From positions 2,821,001 through 2,885,000 of the forward strand of contig JIAB01000001.1 in assembly GCA_000687975.1 (NCBI GenBank): 64,000 nt of DNA, read 5' to 3'. This document shows positions 34,814-44,281 of this stretch, piece after piece (the first letter of the stretch is position 1; each line of letters starts with the position of its first letter). The position numbers were made by a program, and so were the translations under genes. The notes below the pieces were generated by a model. It saw only the letters and a program-made list of their open reading frames with translations. It had not been told where the DNA came from and searched no databases. The stretch comes from Lachnospiraceae bacterium AC2031. Its GTDB lineage: Bacteria; Bacillota; Clostridia; Lachnospirales; Lachnospiraceae.

Positions 34814-37800
34814 ATGAAAATAAAAAATGGCTTTAGAAAGGTCGTGTCCGTTGTTCTTGCAGGAGCAATGGCTGTAGGACTCGCTGTTACCGGAGGTAGT
34901 AGCTTTGGTCCAAAGACTGTAGAAGCAGCTGCTGTAAGTGACTATACGACAGTAAATAATGTCAACTTTAGCAGTATTCTTGGTCGTGGTGTTAATTACG
35001 GTATTATCTCTAAACAATTAGAGCAGATATGCCATATGGAAACTACATATGCCACAAATTATCTGATTAATAAAGTTCCACCGATGAATACTGATGTGGA
35101 TCTTGCTGGGTATGATACAGCTTACTTTATTATTGCAGATATTGCCCCTGATAGTATGGCAAGATTTGGTTATACTTATGGTAAGAAAGTCACACCTCAG
35201 ATCGGTCAATTACAGAAAATGAATTACTATATTGAAACAACACCTGAGGCAAAAGCTTCTCAGTTTACTTTTGATGGTGATAGTTTCTATGGTGATCCTC
35301 TGTATAGAGTATATGATAAACAAACTCTTACCGATAATGTAAATAAAATGATAAATGATGCATTGGACGCATCAACTGCTTTAAGTAATGGCAGTTCTGT
35401 AGATCTAAATGTTGTTGGTTCAACAACTATTCCGAATGAGGCTCCTTATAGTGGAAGAAGTTATATTTTAGATTTATCTGCTTCAGAGTATGACAATGCT
35501 ACAGTCTATGTTGACGTGGAACAGGGTAGTGCTCTTGAAAAAGCAATTCAGGAAAGTGGTCAGCTGATCGTTAAGAAAAAAAGCAACACCACTGTAGTTT
35601 TTAATGTGAAAAAAACAGGCAATTTCACACTTGGAAAGTATGCAGTTGAAGTGACTGATTATAATCCTGCAACATACGATGGTCAGTTTGATAGAACAAT
35701 TGTAGGAAATAGTGCTACAGTAGAAGACTATAGCGGTGGTAAGCTTGTTATCTCCTCTGATACAGATCATTCTGGTAACGATACACTTCATAATCAGCTT
35801 GTTGATATGGAGTTATGTCAGAAGATAATCTGGAATGTTGAAAAGGCAGATAATGTAGAGTTTAAAGAGACTGCTGGTACTTTTATCCTGGCAAAATCTG
35901 GTAACAACAGCGATGTAAAAGGTTCTTCAGCAGGTTGGATAGTATCTAATGGTAACGTAAAGGTATCTTCAGGTGAGTGGCATTATGTATATCATGGTCG
36001 TTCATCGGATATTAATACTGAAGATACTGCACAGTTCCATTTTGCTGCAAAGAAGGCATTTACTAATACTAATCCAACGAGTGTTAGTTATGATGATTCT
36101 AAAAAAGATGTAAAAGAGTATAAGGATGGTAATAACCATGTTACTGCTAGTGTAGAAAGCTTTGAGAATCAGATTAATGCTCTTGATAATGTTTATGCTG
36201 AAAAGGGTGCATATAAGTTTTCATTTACAGAAACTTCAGATAGTCAGTTCAGTACTCCGATTGGAACAACAACAGAGGTTAGTACAGATAAGTATGGAAA
36301 ACTCACATTCCCAAGTATTTCTTATCAGGTAAATGAGATTGATCCATTAAACCCTGTAACAAGATATTTTATAATCAGAGAAAAAGCATTTGATAGTAAT
36401 TTAGTTAATGATACAAATGTATCCCTGCTAGGTACAACTGGTGCTGTCGTAACCATGGCAGTTACAGCTAGAAGTGTTGAAGGTATAATTTATTATACAG
36501 TTGATGCAAAGAAGTATCTTACAGAGGCTGATTATACAGCGGGTAAATGTATTAATCATGAGTGGGTTGAAACAATATCTGGTATTGAGTTTTCGCTCGG
36601 AAACTTATTTAATGGTTATGATTTAAAGACAGCTAATCTTAGTATTACAAAAGATGCATCAGTTACTGATAATGCTGACAGTGCTGATTTTGCTAGTAAG
36701 TATGGTAATCAGGAATATGAGGTTGCTCTTAAAAAGGGTAATCAGTATGTTCATGTTCAGAATGATGGAAGTGCAGTTCTTGGAGGAGAACCATATTACA
36801 TAAAAGTTAAGTCTGGACATACTGTTAATATCTCAGGACTTATTCCTGGTGATTATGTAATTACTGAAAAAACTACAGATTTGATTGGTTATAATCTTAC
36901 AACTCAGAGTATTAAAGTTGGTAATACAAATACTACAGATGGTAGCTTTACATTAGCTGGTAATGACAATAAGGCTGCAGAAATTACGAATAAGTATACT
37001 AAGATAGATATTGCAGGAAAATACAAGCTTAATGTAAGAAAGACAGTAGAGGGCTTAACAGGAAAAACATTCCATATAGCTGTAGCTGCTTGTGATGAGA
37101 GTGGCAGTCCTCGAGCTTATGTAAAAAATATAAATGGTGATTTTACTGATGGTAATCAGGAAAAAGATATAGTTTGGTTTGATATTAATAGTGGTGAATC
37201 AATATCATTTGCTGGATTACCTAAGACATATGTAGATGGTAATACTAATAACTATACTTATAAAGTATTAGAAAAGTATAGTGATGATAAAGTTAAGGGG
37301 TATGATTGGACGCCGGAAGGCTTTAATGGTAATAGTGAATATGATAACTTCCGTTCTTCGAGTCTTATAAGCTTTAATAATGATGATGAAGCTAAATTTG
37401 AGGTTAAGAATAAGTTTGAGCCAAAGAAGGGATCATTAAAGATTTCCAAGGCATTTAAAGATTCAAGTAATACTGATATAAGTTTTGAATCAGGAGCTGA
37501 TTTATCTGGTATTAAATTTACGATTTCAGGAGAAGGATTAACTACTTCTATAGAGAAGGTTTATAATAGTACGAACTTCCCTAATGGTGTATGTACAATA
37601 GATAATCTGCCATATGGATCATATACAGTTACTGAGTCAGGAATGAATTCAGTTAATTCAACTTATATTTATTCATCAACCCAGTGTGGAATTGACACTT
37701 TGGTTGATGGAACTACTGGAACTGTAGAAGTTGGCGACAGTGGCACGAAAGAATTAAAGTTTGTAAACTATTATGACACTCCAGGTTCATTAACAATTAC

Positions 37801-40800
37801 AAAATCTGTATCAGGATTAGATCCAGCAGATAACAAAACTAATTTCAAAGTTGCTGTTATTAATTCTGCTGGAAAGTACATATCTTATACAGATGAAAAC
37901 ACATGGACCTATAGTGATTCTCCAGTATATATTTCACTATCAACTGCAGGAAGCTTAAAGATTAATAATCTTCCTGTTGGAGAATATACAATAGTAGAAG
38001 ATAAAGATGATGCAGCTGTAGGTGGCTATACCTTAGCAGTATCTGGTGAAAAGCCAAATGGTAAAAATACATATACTGTATCTAAGGGAACTAATACATA
38101 TGTAGCAATAGAGAATACGTATACTAAGATCGAGTACGGAATTACTATTACTAAGAAGGTACTTGGTACACCTCCTTATTCAGATACTGAGTATGAAATA
38201 GCTATAAAGAATTCTGGTGGTGCATATCTGCAGTCACTTGATGGAAAGAATTTTAGCTCTACACCAAAATACTTTGATCTTTCAAATGGAGCAAAGATTT
38301 CTGCAGCAGTTAATGAGGCTGGTACATATACTATAGAAGAAAGACTTGCTGGAAAGACGGTTAATACTCATTACGACTTAGTAACAGAAATAGGAGGTAC
38401 TGCAGGAACTGTAGATACTACTAATAAGGTGGTAACTGGTACAGTTGTATTAGATGATCAAAACAAGAAGAAGGATATAGAAGTAACTAATACTTATTCA
38501 CGTATTGATCAGACAGCATCAGTTACACTTGTTAAAACCAATATAGGCGGAACTGCAAAATTAGGTGGTGCTGTATTTAGCATAGCTGTTAAATCAGGAG
38601 CATCAGGTAGTGTTAATAATTTAACGTTTACAGGAACTGAAAGTGGAGCAACAGCTAGTTCATTTACAACTGTTGATAGTAAAGATGTTGTTATCGGCGG
38701 ATTAACTGATGGAACATATGTAATAACTGAAAAGAAAGCTCCACAGGATTATGATTTATTAGATCACGGTATTGAGTTTACTGTATCTAATGGAGTGGTC
38801 AGTGGTACAGTAGCTGAAATAGGATCAAGTAATACAATTACGGTAGTAAATTCAGCTTCTGTAAAGATGACATCAGTAGATATCAGCAAGAAGGCACTTA
38901 GTACAGCAGGAGATGAACTGAAGGGAGCAAAGCTGACTCTTACAGGAACTCTTGCAGATGGAACTACAGCGGCAACGTTTGCGACAACTGATGTGACACC
39001 AGGAACAGAAGCAACAGGAATCAGTGTATCAGATGATAAGAAGACACTGTCATTTACATCAGGAACATCAAGTACAAAGATATCAAATCTCAAAGATGGT
39101 ACATACACACTTACAGAGACAGAAGCGCCATCAGGATATGTGAAGGCAACAGCAATCACATTTACAATAGAAAACGGAGTTGTAACAGGAACATCTGTAA
39201 CAGCAGCCCATGATAATGTTGATGCGCTAGTGACAATGGTCGATGCAGCCAAGACAACGAATGTCGACATCAGCAAGAAGGCACTTAGTACAGCAGGAGA
39301 TGAACTGAAGGGAGCAAAGCTGACTCTTACAGGAACTCTCGCAGATGGAACTACAGCAGCAACGTTTGCGACAACTGATGTAACACCAGGAACAGAAGCA
39401 ACAGGAATCAGTGTATCAGATGATAAGAAGACACTGTCATTTACATCAGGAACATCAAGTACAAAGATATCAAATCTCAAAGATGGTACATACACACTTA
39501 CAGAGACAGAAGCACCATCAGGATATGTGAAGGCAACAGCGATTACATTTACAATAGAAAACGGAGTTGTAACAGGAACATCTGTAACAGCAGCCCATGA
39601 TAATGTTGATGCGCTAGTGACAATGGTCGATGCAGCAGAAACAGTCAATACAGCAAAGGTAGATATCAGCAAGAAGGCGCTTAGTACAGCAGGAGATGAA
39701 CTGAAGGGGGCAAAGCTGACTCTTACAGGAACTCTCGCAGATGGAACTACAGCAGCAACGTTTGCGACAACTGATGTAACACCAGGAACAGAAGCAACAG
39801 GAATCAGTGTATCAGATGATAAGAAGACACTGTCATTTACATCAGGAACATCAAGTACAAAGATATCAAATCTCAAAGATGGTACATACACACTTACAGA
39901 GACAGAAGCGCCATCAGGATATGTGAAGGCAACAGCAATCACATTTACAATAGAAAACGGAGTTGTAACAGGAACATCTGTAACAGCAGCCCATGATAAT
40001 GTTGATGCGCTAGTGACAATGGTCGATGCAGCAGAAACAGTCAAGACAGCAAAGGTAGATATCAGCAAGAAGGCGCTTAGTACAGCAGGAGATGAACTGA
40101 AGGGAGCAAAGCTGACTCTTACAGGAACTCTCGCAGATGGAACTACAGCAGCAACGTTTGCGACAGCTGATGTAACACCAGGAACAGAAGCAACTGGAAT
40201 CAGTGTATCAAGTGATAAGAAGACACTGTCATTTACATCAGGAACATCAAGTACAAAGATATCAAATCTCAAAGATGGTACATACACACTTACAGAGACA
40301 GAAGCACCATCAGGATATGTGAAGGCAACAGCAATCACATTTACAATAGAAAACGGAGTTGTAACAGGAACATCTGTAACAGCAGCCCATGATAATGTTG
40401 ATGCGCTAGTGACAATGGTCGATGCAGCAGAAACAGTCAATACAGCAAAGGTAGATATCAGCAAGAAGGCACTTAGTACAGCAGGAGATGAACTGAAAGG
40501 AGCAAAGCTGACTCTTACAGGAACTCTCGCAGATGGAACTACAGCAGCAACGTTTGCGACAACTGATGTAACACCAGGAACAGAAGCAACAGGAATCAGT
40601 GTATCAGATGATAAGAAGACACTGTCATTTACATCAGGAACATCAAGTACAAAGATATCAAATCTCAAAGATGGTACATACACACTTACAGAGACAGAAG
40701 CGCCATCAGGATATGTGAAGGCAACAGCAATCACATTTACAATAGAAAACGGAGTTGTAACAGGAACATCTGTAACAGCAGCCCATGATAATGTTGATGC

Positions 40801-43800
40801 GCTAGTGACAATGGTCGATGCAGCAGAAACAGTCAATACAGCAAAGGTAGATATCAGCAAGAAGGCGCTTAGTACAGCAGGAGATGAACTGAAGGGAGCA
40901 AAGCTGACTCTTACAGGAACTCTCGCAGATGGAACTACAGCAGCAACGTTTGCGACAACTGATGTAACACCAGGAACAGAAGCAACAGGAATCAGTGTAT
41001 CAGATGATAAGAAGACACTGTCATTTACATCAGGAACATCAAGTACAAAGATATCAAATCTCAAAGATGGTACATACACACTTACAGAGACAGAAGCGCC
41101 ATCAGGATATGTGAAGGCAACAGCAATCACATTTACAATAGAAAACGGAGTTGTAACAGGAACATCTGTAACAGCAGCCCATGATAATGTTGATGCGCTA
41201 GTGACAATGGTCGATGCAGCAGAAACAGTCAATACAGCAAAGGTAGATATCAGCAAGAAGGCGCTTAGTACAGCAGGAGATGAACTGAAGGGAGCAAAGC
41301 TGACTCTTACAGGAACTCTCGCAGATGGAACTACAGCAGCAACGTTTGCGACAGCTGATGTAACACCAGGAACAGAAGCAACTGGAATCAGTGTATCAAG
41401 TGATAAGAAGACACTGTCATTTACATCAGGAACATCAAGTACAAAGATATCAAATCTCAAAGATGGTACATACACACTTACAGAGACAGAAGCGCCATCA
41501 GGATATGTGAAGGCAACAGCAATCACATTTACAATAGAAAACGGAGTTGTAACAGGAACATCTGTAACAGCAGCCCATGATAATGTTGATGCGCTAGTGA
41601 CAATGGTCGATGCAGCAGAAACAGTCAATACAGCAAAGGTAGATATCAGCAAGAAGGCGCTTAGTACAGCAGGAGATGAACTGAAGGGAGCAAAGCTGAC
41701 TCTTACAGGAACTCTCGCAGATGGAACTACAGCAGCAACGTTTGCGACAACTGATGTAACACCAGGAACAGAAGCAACAGGAATCAGTGTATCAGATGAT
41801 AAGAAGACACTGTCATTTACATCAGGAACATCAAGTACAAAGATATCAAATCTCAAAGATGGTACATACACACTTACAGAGACAGAAGCGCCATCAGGAT
41901 ATGTGAAGGCAACAGCAATCACATTTACAATAGAAAACGGAGTTGTAACAGGGACATCTGTAACAGCGGCACATGATAATGTAGATGCGTTAGTAACAAT
42001 GGTCGATGCAGCATTAACTGGCAAGCTTGTTATAACAAAGACTGTTAATTCACCACTTACAGAAGCTGAGTACAACGGTAAGTTATACTTTGTTATTAGT
42101 AAGTATGAGGGACAGAATACTACAGGCTATATTCAGGATACAAATGGAAGTCTTGATGCTACGAATGCTAAGAAATTCACAATAGTTGATAATTTCAATA
42201 AAACTGCTGAAGTTGATAATGGTGATGGAACAACAACACGTACATACGAATTAGTAATAAACAATGTACCAGCTGGTAACTATAAGGTTACTGAAACAAA
42301 TGACACAATTGATGGTTATGAGTTAACTAAGTCAATCACACCTAATAGCGTAACAATTGATAATAATAGCACCACAGGAAGTTTTGATATTACAGATACA
42401 TATACTGTAAATCCAAATCCTTCAGGAAAGATCTATATTACTAAGAATGATGCTATTAATATGAAGGAACTAGAAAATGCTCATATAGTTGTTACAAAGG
42501 CTGATGGTACTCCTGTTGACGAGTGGGATACAACTACAACAGCTCACGAGTTATCAGTTGAACAGGGCAATTACATCATGACAGAGACTGGAGCTCCTGA
42601 TGGTTATCAGAAGGTAACAACAAACATAGCATTTTCTGTAACAATTGATGCTAGTGGTAAGGTAAGTGTCAACTGTACAGATACTAATGTAAAGATTGAT
42701 GACCAGGATGCAAGTAAGCTTGCGTTACTCAATCAGCCATATAAGGGAAGCCTTAAGCTTACAAAGACTCTTAAGGGTGCTGTAACTGATGAAGATCGTA
42801 AGGGACTTTCATTTACAGTTACTGGTCCTTATAACTACAATAAGACATTTGCTCTTGGAACTGACTTTATACCAAATTCTGATAAGACATATTATGAGTT
42901 AGTACTTAATGATATGCCTGTTGGAGATTATAACGTAACTGAGACTCTTACAAAGACAGATGGAACAACATGTACAGTTACTTATAAGATTAATAATGGT
43001 GAAGTTAAGTCAGGAACATCATCAACAGCAACAGTTACAAATGGTAATACTACAACTGTAGATTACGAGAATAACTATACAAAGAACGTTTACGAAGTTA
43101 AGATCAGCAAGGTTGATGCAACTAACAAGAAGGAGATAGCTGGAGCTCAGCTTGAACTTTATGCAATCGATGCAAATGGCAATCAGATAGCTGGTGGCTA
43201 TGATAAGAAGTGGACTTCAACTACATCAGTTCAGACATTTACAGATATTACAGCTGGTGATTATGCAATCAGAGAGCTTGTTGCTCCTGAGGGTTATGAG
43301 AAGGTTGAGACACTCTTCAAGTTCAGAGTATCATTTGATGCGAACGGCAAGGCAACAGTTACTTCTCTTGGAACAGATCTTCCAGGATCTTATGATTCAC
43401 AGACTGATCTGATAACATTTGAAAATGATCCTATCAAGGTTGATACAGCAACTGGTGGTATGATCGTAACAGTTGAGGAAGAGGGAACTAAGAGAAGAGT
43501 TCCAAATGCAACAGTTGAGATAGAGGCACCAAGCGGAGTTAAGTTCCCGGATGGATCTACAAAGCTTACTCTTACAACTGATGACAATGGACAGATTACT
43601 GGATACAAGGATAAGGATGGTAAGACTATTGATCTTACAACAGGCCTTATACCTGGAGATTATAAGGTAACAGTAACTAAGGTTCCTGATGGCTACAAGG
43701 TAACAACTGGAAAGACTGATACAGTTACAGTTAAACCAGGAGAAGTTACTGAGCATTTGGCACTGATCGGTACAGGCGAGAACACTACTGAGAAGACAAC

Positions 43801-44038
43801 AGAAAAGCCTACAGAAACAACTACTGAAAAGAAGCCATCTGATACTCCTTCAACAGAGGTTAAGCAGCCAGATACAACAACTACACCTAATGCACCTGGA
43901 ACTCCTAATAAGGATAAGACGGTTGTAGATACAGGTGATAGAGTTAATGTAGTACCAGTAATGATCGTTATGATTATTTCAATTATTGGAATCATTTTCA
44001 TCATTAGTCGTAAGAGAAAGATGCGTTACGAGTACTAA
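34814..44038 (+). CDS. Giant surface adhesin 1 with Cna-B/SpaA-like repeats
   Basis: A 3074-residue cell-surface protein. Residues 1-40 are a signal peptide. Residues ~50-600 form an N-terminal module that begins near ILGRGVNYGII and is shared with adhesin 2. From ~610 come Cna-B/prealbumin-like domains, each starting with a Lys-bearing strand such as LNVRKTVEG or LTITKSVSG. Eight nearly identical repeats follow at ~1355-2400, each with DISKKAL (candidate isopeptide Lys) and YTLTETEAPSGY (the pilin E-box with its Glu). About five more domains lead to a Thr/Glu/Pro linker (~2990-3035). The C-terminus has VDTGD, a membrane helix and RKRKMRYEY, a sorting-signal layout without LPxTG. No sortase gene is in the window. 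Probable role: adhesion to host, plant fibre or other cells. Confidence 0.88.
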   Translation: MKIKNGFRKVVSVVLAGAMAVGLAVTGGSSFGPKTVEAAAVSDYTTVNNVNFSSILGRGVNYGIISKQLEQICHMETTYATNYLINKVPPMNTDVDLAGYDTAYFIIADIAPDSMARFGYTYGKKVTPQIGQLQKMNYYIETTPEAKASQFTFDGDSFYGDPLYRVYDKQTLTDNVNKMINDALDASTALSNGSSVDLNVVGSTTIPNEAPYSGRSYILDLSASEYDNATVYVDVEQGSALEKAIQESGQLIVKKKSNTTVVFNVKKTGNFTLGKYAVEVTDYNPATYDGQFDRTIVGNSATVEDYSGGKLVISSDTDHSGNDTLHNQLVDMELCQKIIWNVEKADNVEFKETAGTFILAKSGNNSDVKGSSAGWIVSNGNVKVSSGEWHYVYHGRSSDINTEDTAQFHFAAKKAFTNTNPTSVSYDDSKKDVKEYKDGNNHVTASVESFENQINALDNVYAEKGAYKFSFTETSDSQFSTPIGTTTEVSTDKYGKLTFPSISYQVNEIDPLNPVTRYFIIREKAFDSNLVNDTNVSLLGTTGAVVTMAVTARSVEGIIYYTVDAKKYLTEADYTAGKCINHEWVETISGIEFSLGNLFNGYDLKTANLSITKDASVTDNADSADFASKYGNQEYEVALKKGNQYVHVQNDGSAVLGGEPYYIKVKSGHTVNISGLIPGDYVITEKTTDLIGYNLTTQSIKVGNTNTTDGSFTLAGNDNKAAEITNKYTKIDIAGKYKLNVRKTVEGLTGKTFHIAVAACDESGSPRAYVKNINGDFTDGNQEKDIVWFDINSGESISFAGLPKTYVDGNTNNYTYKVLEKYSDDKVKGYDWTPEGFNGNSEYDNFRSSSLISFNNDDEAKFEVKNKFEPKKGSLKISKAFKDSSNTDISFESGADLSGIKFTISGEGLTTSIEKVYNSTNFPNGVCTIDNLPYGSYTVTESGMNSVNSTYIYSSTQCGIDTLVDGTTGTVEVGDSGTKELKFVNYYDTPGSLTITKSVSGLDPADNKTNFKVAVINSAGKYISYTDENTWTYSDSPVYISLSTAGSLKINNLPVGEYTIVEDKDDAAVGGYTLAVSGEKPNGKNTYTVSKGTNTYVAIENTYTKIEYGITITKKVLGTPPYSDTEYEIAIKNSGGAYLQSLDGKNFSSTPKYFDLSNGAKISAAVNEAGTYTIEERLAGKTVNTHYDLVTEIGGTAGTVDTTNKVVTGTVVLDDQNKKKDIEVTNTYSRIDQTASVTLVKTNIGGTAKLGGAVFSIAVKSGASGSVNNLTFTGTESGATASSFTTVDSKDVVIGGLTDGTYVITEKKAPQDYDLLDHGIEFTVSNGVVSGTVAEIGSSNTITVVNSASVKMTSVDISKKALSTAGDELKGAKLTLTGTLADGTTAATFATTDVTPGTEATGISVSDDKKTLSFTSGTSSTKISNLKDGTYTLTETEAPSGYVKATAITFTIENGVVTGTSVTAAHDNVDALVTMVDAAKTTNVDISKKALSTAGDELKGAKLTLTGTLADGTTAATFATTDVTPGTEATGISVSDDKKTLSFTSGTSSTKISNLKDGTYTLTETEAPSGYVKATAITFTIENGVVTGTSVTAAHDNVDALVTMVDAAETVNTAKVDISKKALSTAGDELKGAKLTLTGTLADGTTAATFATTDVTPGTEATGISVSDDKKTLSFTSGTSSTKISNLKDGTYTLTETEAPSGYVKATAITFTIENGVVTGTSVTAAHDNVDALVTMVDAAETVKTAKVDISKKALSTAGDELKGAKLTLTGTLADGTTAATFATADVTPGTEATGISVSSDKKTLSFTSGTSSTKISNLKDGTYTLTETEAPSGYVKATAITFTIENGVVTGTSVTAAHDNVDALVTMVDAAETVNTAKVDISKKALSTAGDELKGAKLTLTGTLADGTTAATFATTDVTPGTEATGISVSDDKKTLSFTSGTSSTKISNLKDGTYTLTETEAPSGYVKATAITFTIENGVVTGTSVTAAHDNVDALVTMVDAAETVNTAKVDISKKALSTAGDELKGAKLTLTGTLADGTTAATFATTDVTPGTEATGISVSDDKKTLSFTSGTSSTKISNLKDGTYTLTETEAPSGYVKATAITFTIENGVVTGTSVTAAHDNVDALVTMVDAAETVNTAKVDISKKALSTAGDELKGAKLTLTGTLADGTTAATFATADVTPGTEATGISVSSDKKTLSFTSGTSSTKISNLKDGTYTLTETEAPSGYVKATAITFTIENGVVTGTSVTAAHDNVDALVTMVDAAETVNTAKVDISKKALSTAGDELKGAKLTLTGTLADGTTAATFATTDVTPGTEATGISVSDDKKTLSFTSGTSSTKISNLKDGTYTLTETEAPSGYVKATAITFTIENGVVTGTSVTAAHDNVDALVTMVDAALTGKLVITKTVNSPLTEAEYNGKLYFVISKYEGQNTTGYIQDTNGSLDATNAKKFTIVDNFNKTAEVDNGDGTTTRTYELVINNVPAGNYKVTETNDTIDGYELTKSITPNSVTIDNNSTTGSFDITDTYTVNPNPSGKIYITKNDAINMKELENAHIVVTKADGTPVDEWDTTTTAHELSVEQGNYIMTETGAPDGYQKVTTNIAFSVTIDASGKVSVNCTDTNVKIDDQDASKLALLNQPYKGSLKLTKTLKGAVTDEDRKGLSFTVTGPYNYNKTFALGTDFIPNSDKTYYELVLNDMPVGDYNVTETLTKTDGTTCTVTYKINNGEVKSGTSSTATVTNGNTTTVDYENNYTKNVYEVKISKVDATNKKEIAGAQLELYAIDANGNQIAGGYDKKWTSTTSVQTFTDITAGDYAIRELVAPEGYEKVETLFKFRVSFDANGKATVTSLGTDLPGSYDSQTDLITFENDPIKVDTATGGMIVTVEEEGTKRRVPNATVEIEAPSGVKFPDGSTKLTLTTDDNGQITGYKDKDGKTIDLTTGLIPGDYKVTVTKVPDGYKVTTGKTDTVTVKPGEVTEHLALIGTGENTTEKTTEKPTETTTEKKPSDTPSTEVKQPDTTTTPNAPGTPNKDKTVVDTGDRVNVVPVMIVMIISIIGIIFIISRKRKMRYEY
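38876..42012 (+). repeat. Eight tandem Cna-B repeats in adhesin 1 (387 then 396 bases)
   Basis: Units start at 38876, 39263, 39659, 40055, 40451, 40847, 41243 and 41639. The first is 387 bases and the next six are 396; the last ends near 42012. They are almost identical in DNA, including third codon positions, so they have been homogenised recently. Units 4 and 7 alone carry a shared set of changes (GCGACAGCTGAT and TCAAGTGATAAG), which implies duplication or conversion in blocks of three. All lie in frame. Confidence 0.95.
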
Positions 44039-44048
44039 AACAAATATA

Positions 44049-44084
44049 TAGTCGGAGGGACTATGGTCCTTCCGACTATTTTTT
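44049..44084 (+). terminator. Terminator of adhesin 1
   Basis: TAGTCGGAGGGAC pairs with GTCCTTCCGACTA, followed by TTTTTTG. Confidence 0.9.
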
Positions 44085-44103
44085 GTGCTATTTTCACAGA
44101 CTT

Positions 44104-44176
44104 GTTGTGCATTTTTAACGATTATGTCTAATTCACTAATTATTCACTTGTATTTGGCCACTTGAGTTGCTAGACT
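44104..44176 (+). promoter_or_regulatory. Tripartite upstream box of adhesin 2, shared with adhesin 1
   Basis: GTTGTGCA (44104-44111), TATTCACTTG (44141-44150) and GTTGCTAGACT (44166-44176). The same three words lie upstream of adhesin 1 at 34632-34639, 34668-34677 and 34693-34703. Start-to-start spacing is 37 and 25 here against 36 and 25 there. The rest of the two regions is unlike. This suggests a common regulator. A TATTAT/TATACT stretch at 44248-44256 may be the -10. Confidence 0.6.
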
Positions 44177-44281
44177 AAGAAACGTTGGTGCTAGGGGTTT
44201 GGCACCACGGGGGTTAAAGGGGATAGAATAAATAAATTAAAGCACACTATTATACTATTCAATTTATAAGGGGATTTAGTC

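Noticed and set aside
38764..42075. A minus-strand open frame of 1103 codons opposite the adhesin 1 repeats
   Set aside because: It follows the repeats exactly, has no ribosome site or promoter, and yields a Val/Ser/Ala-rich translation. It is open only because the same stop-free segment is repeated eight times.
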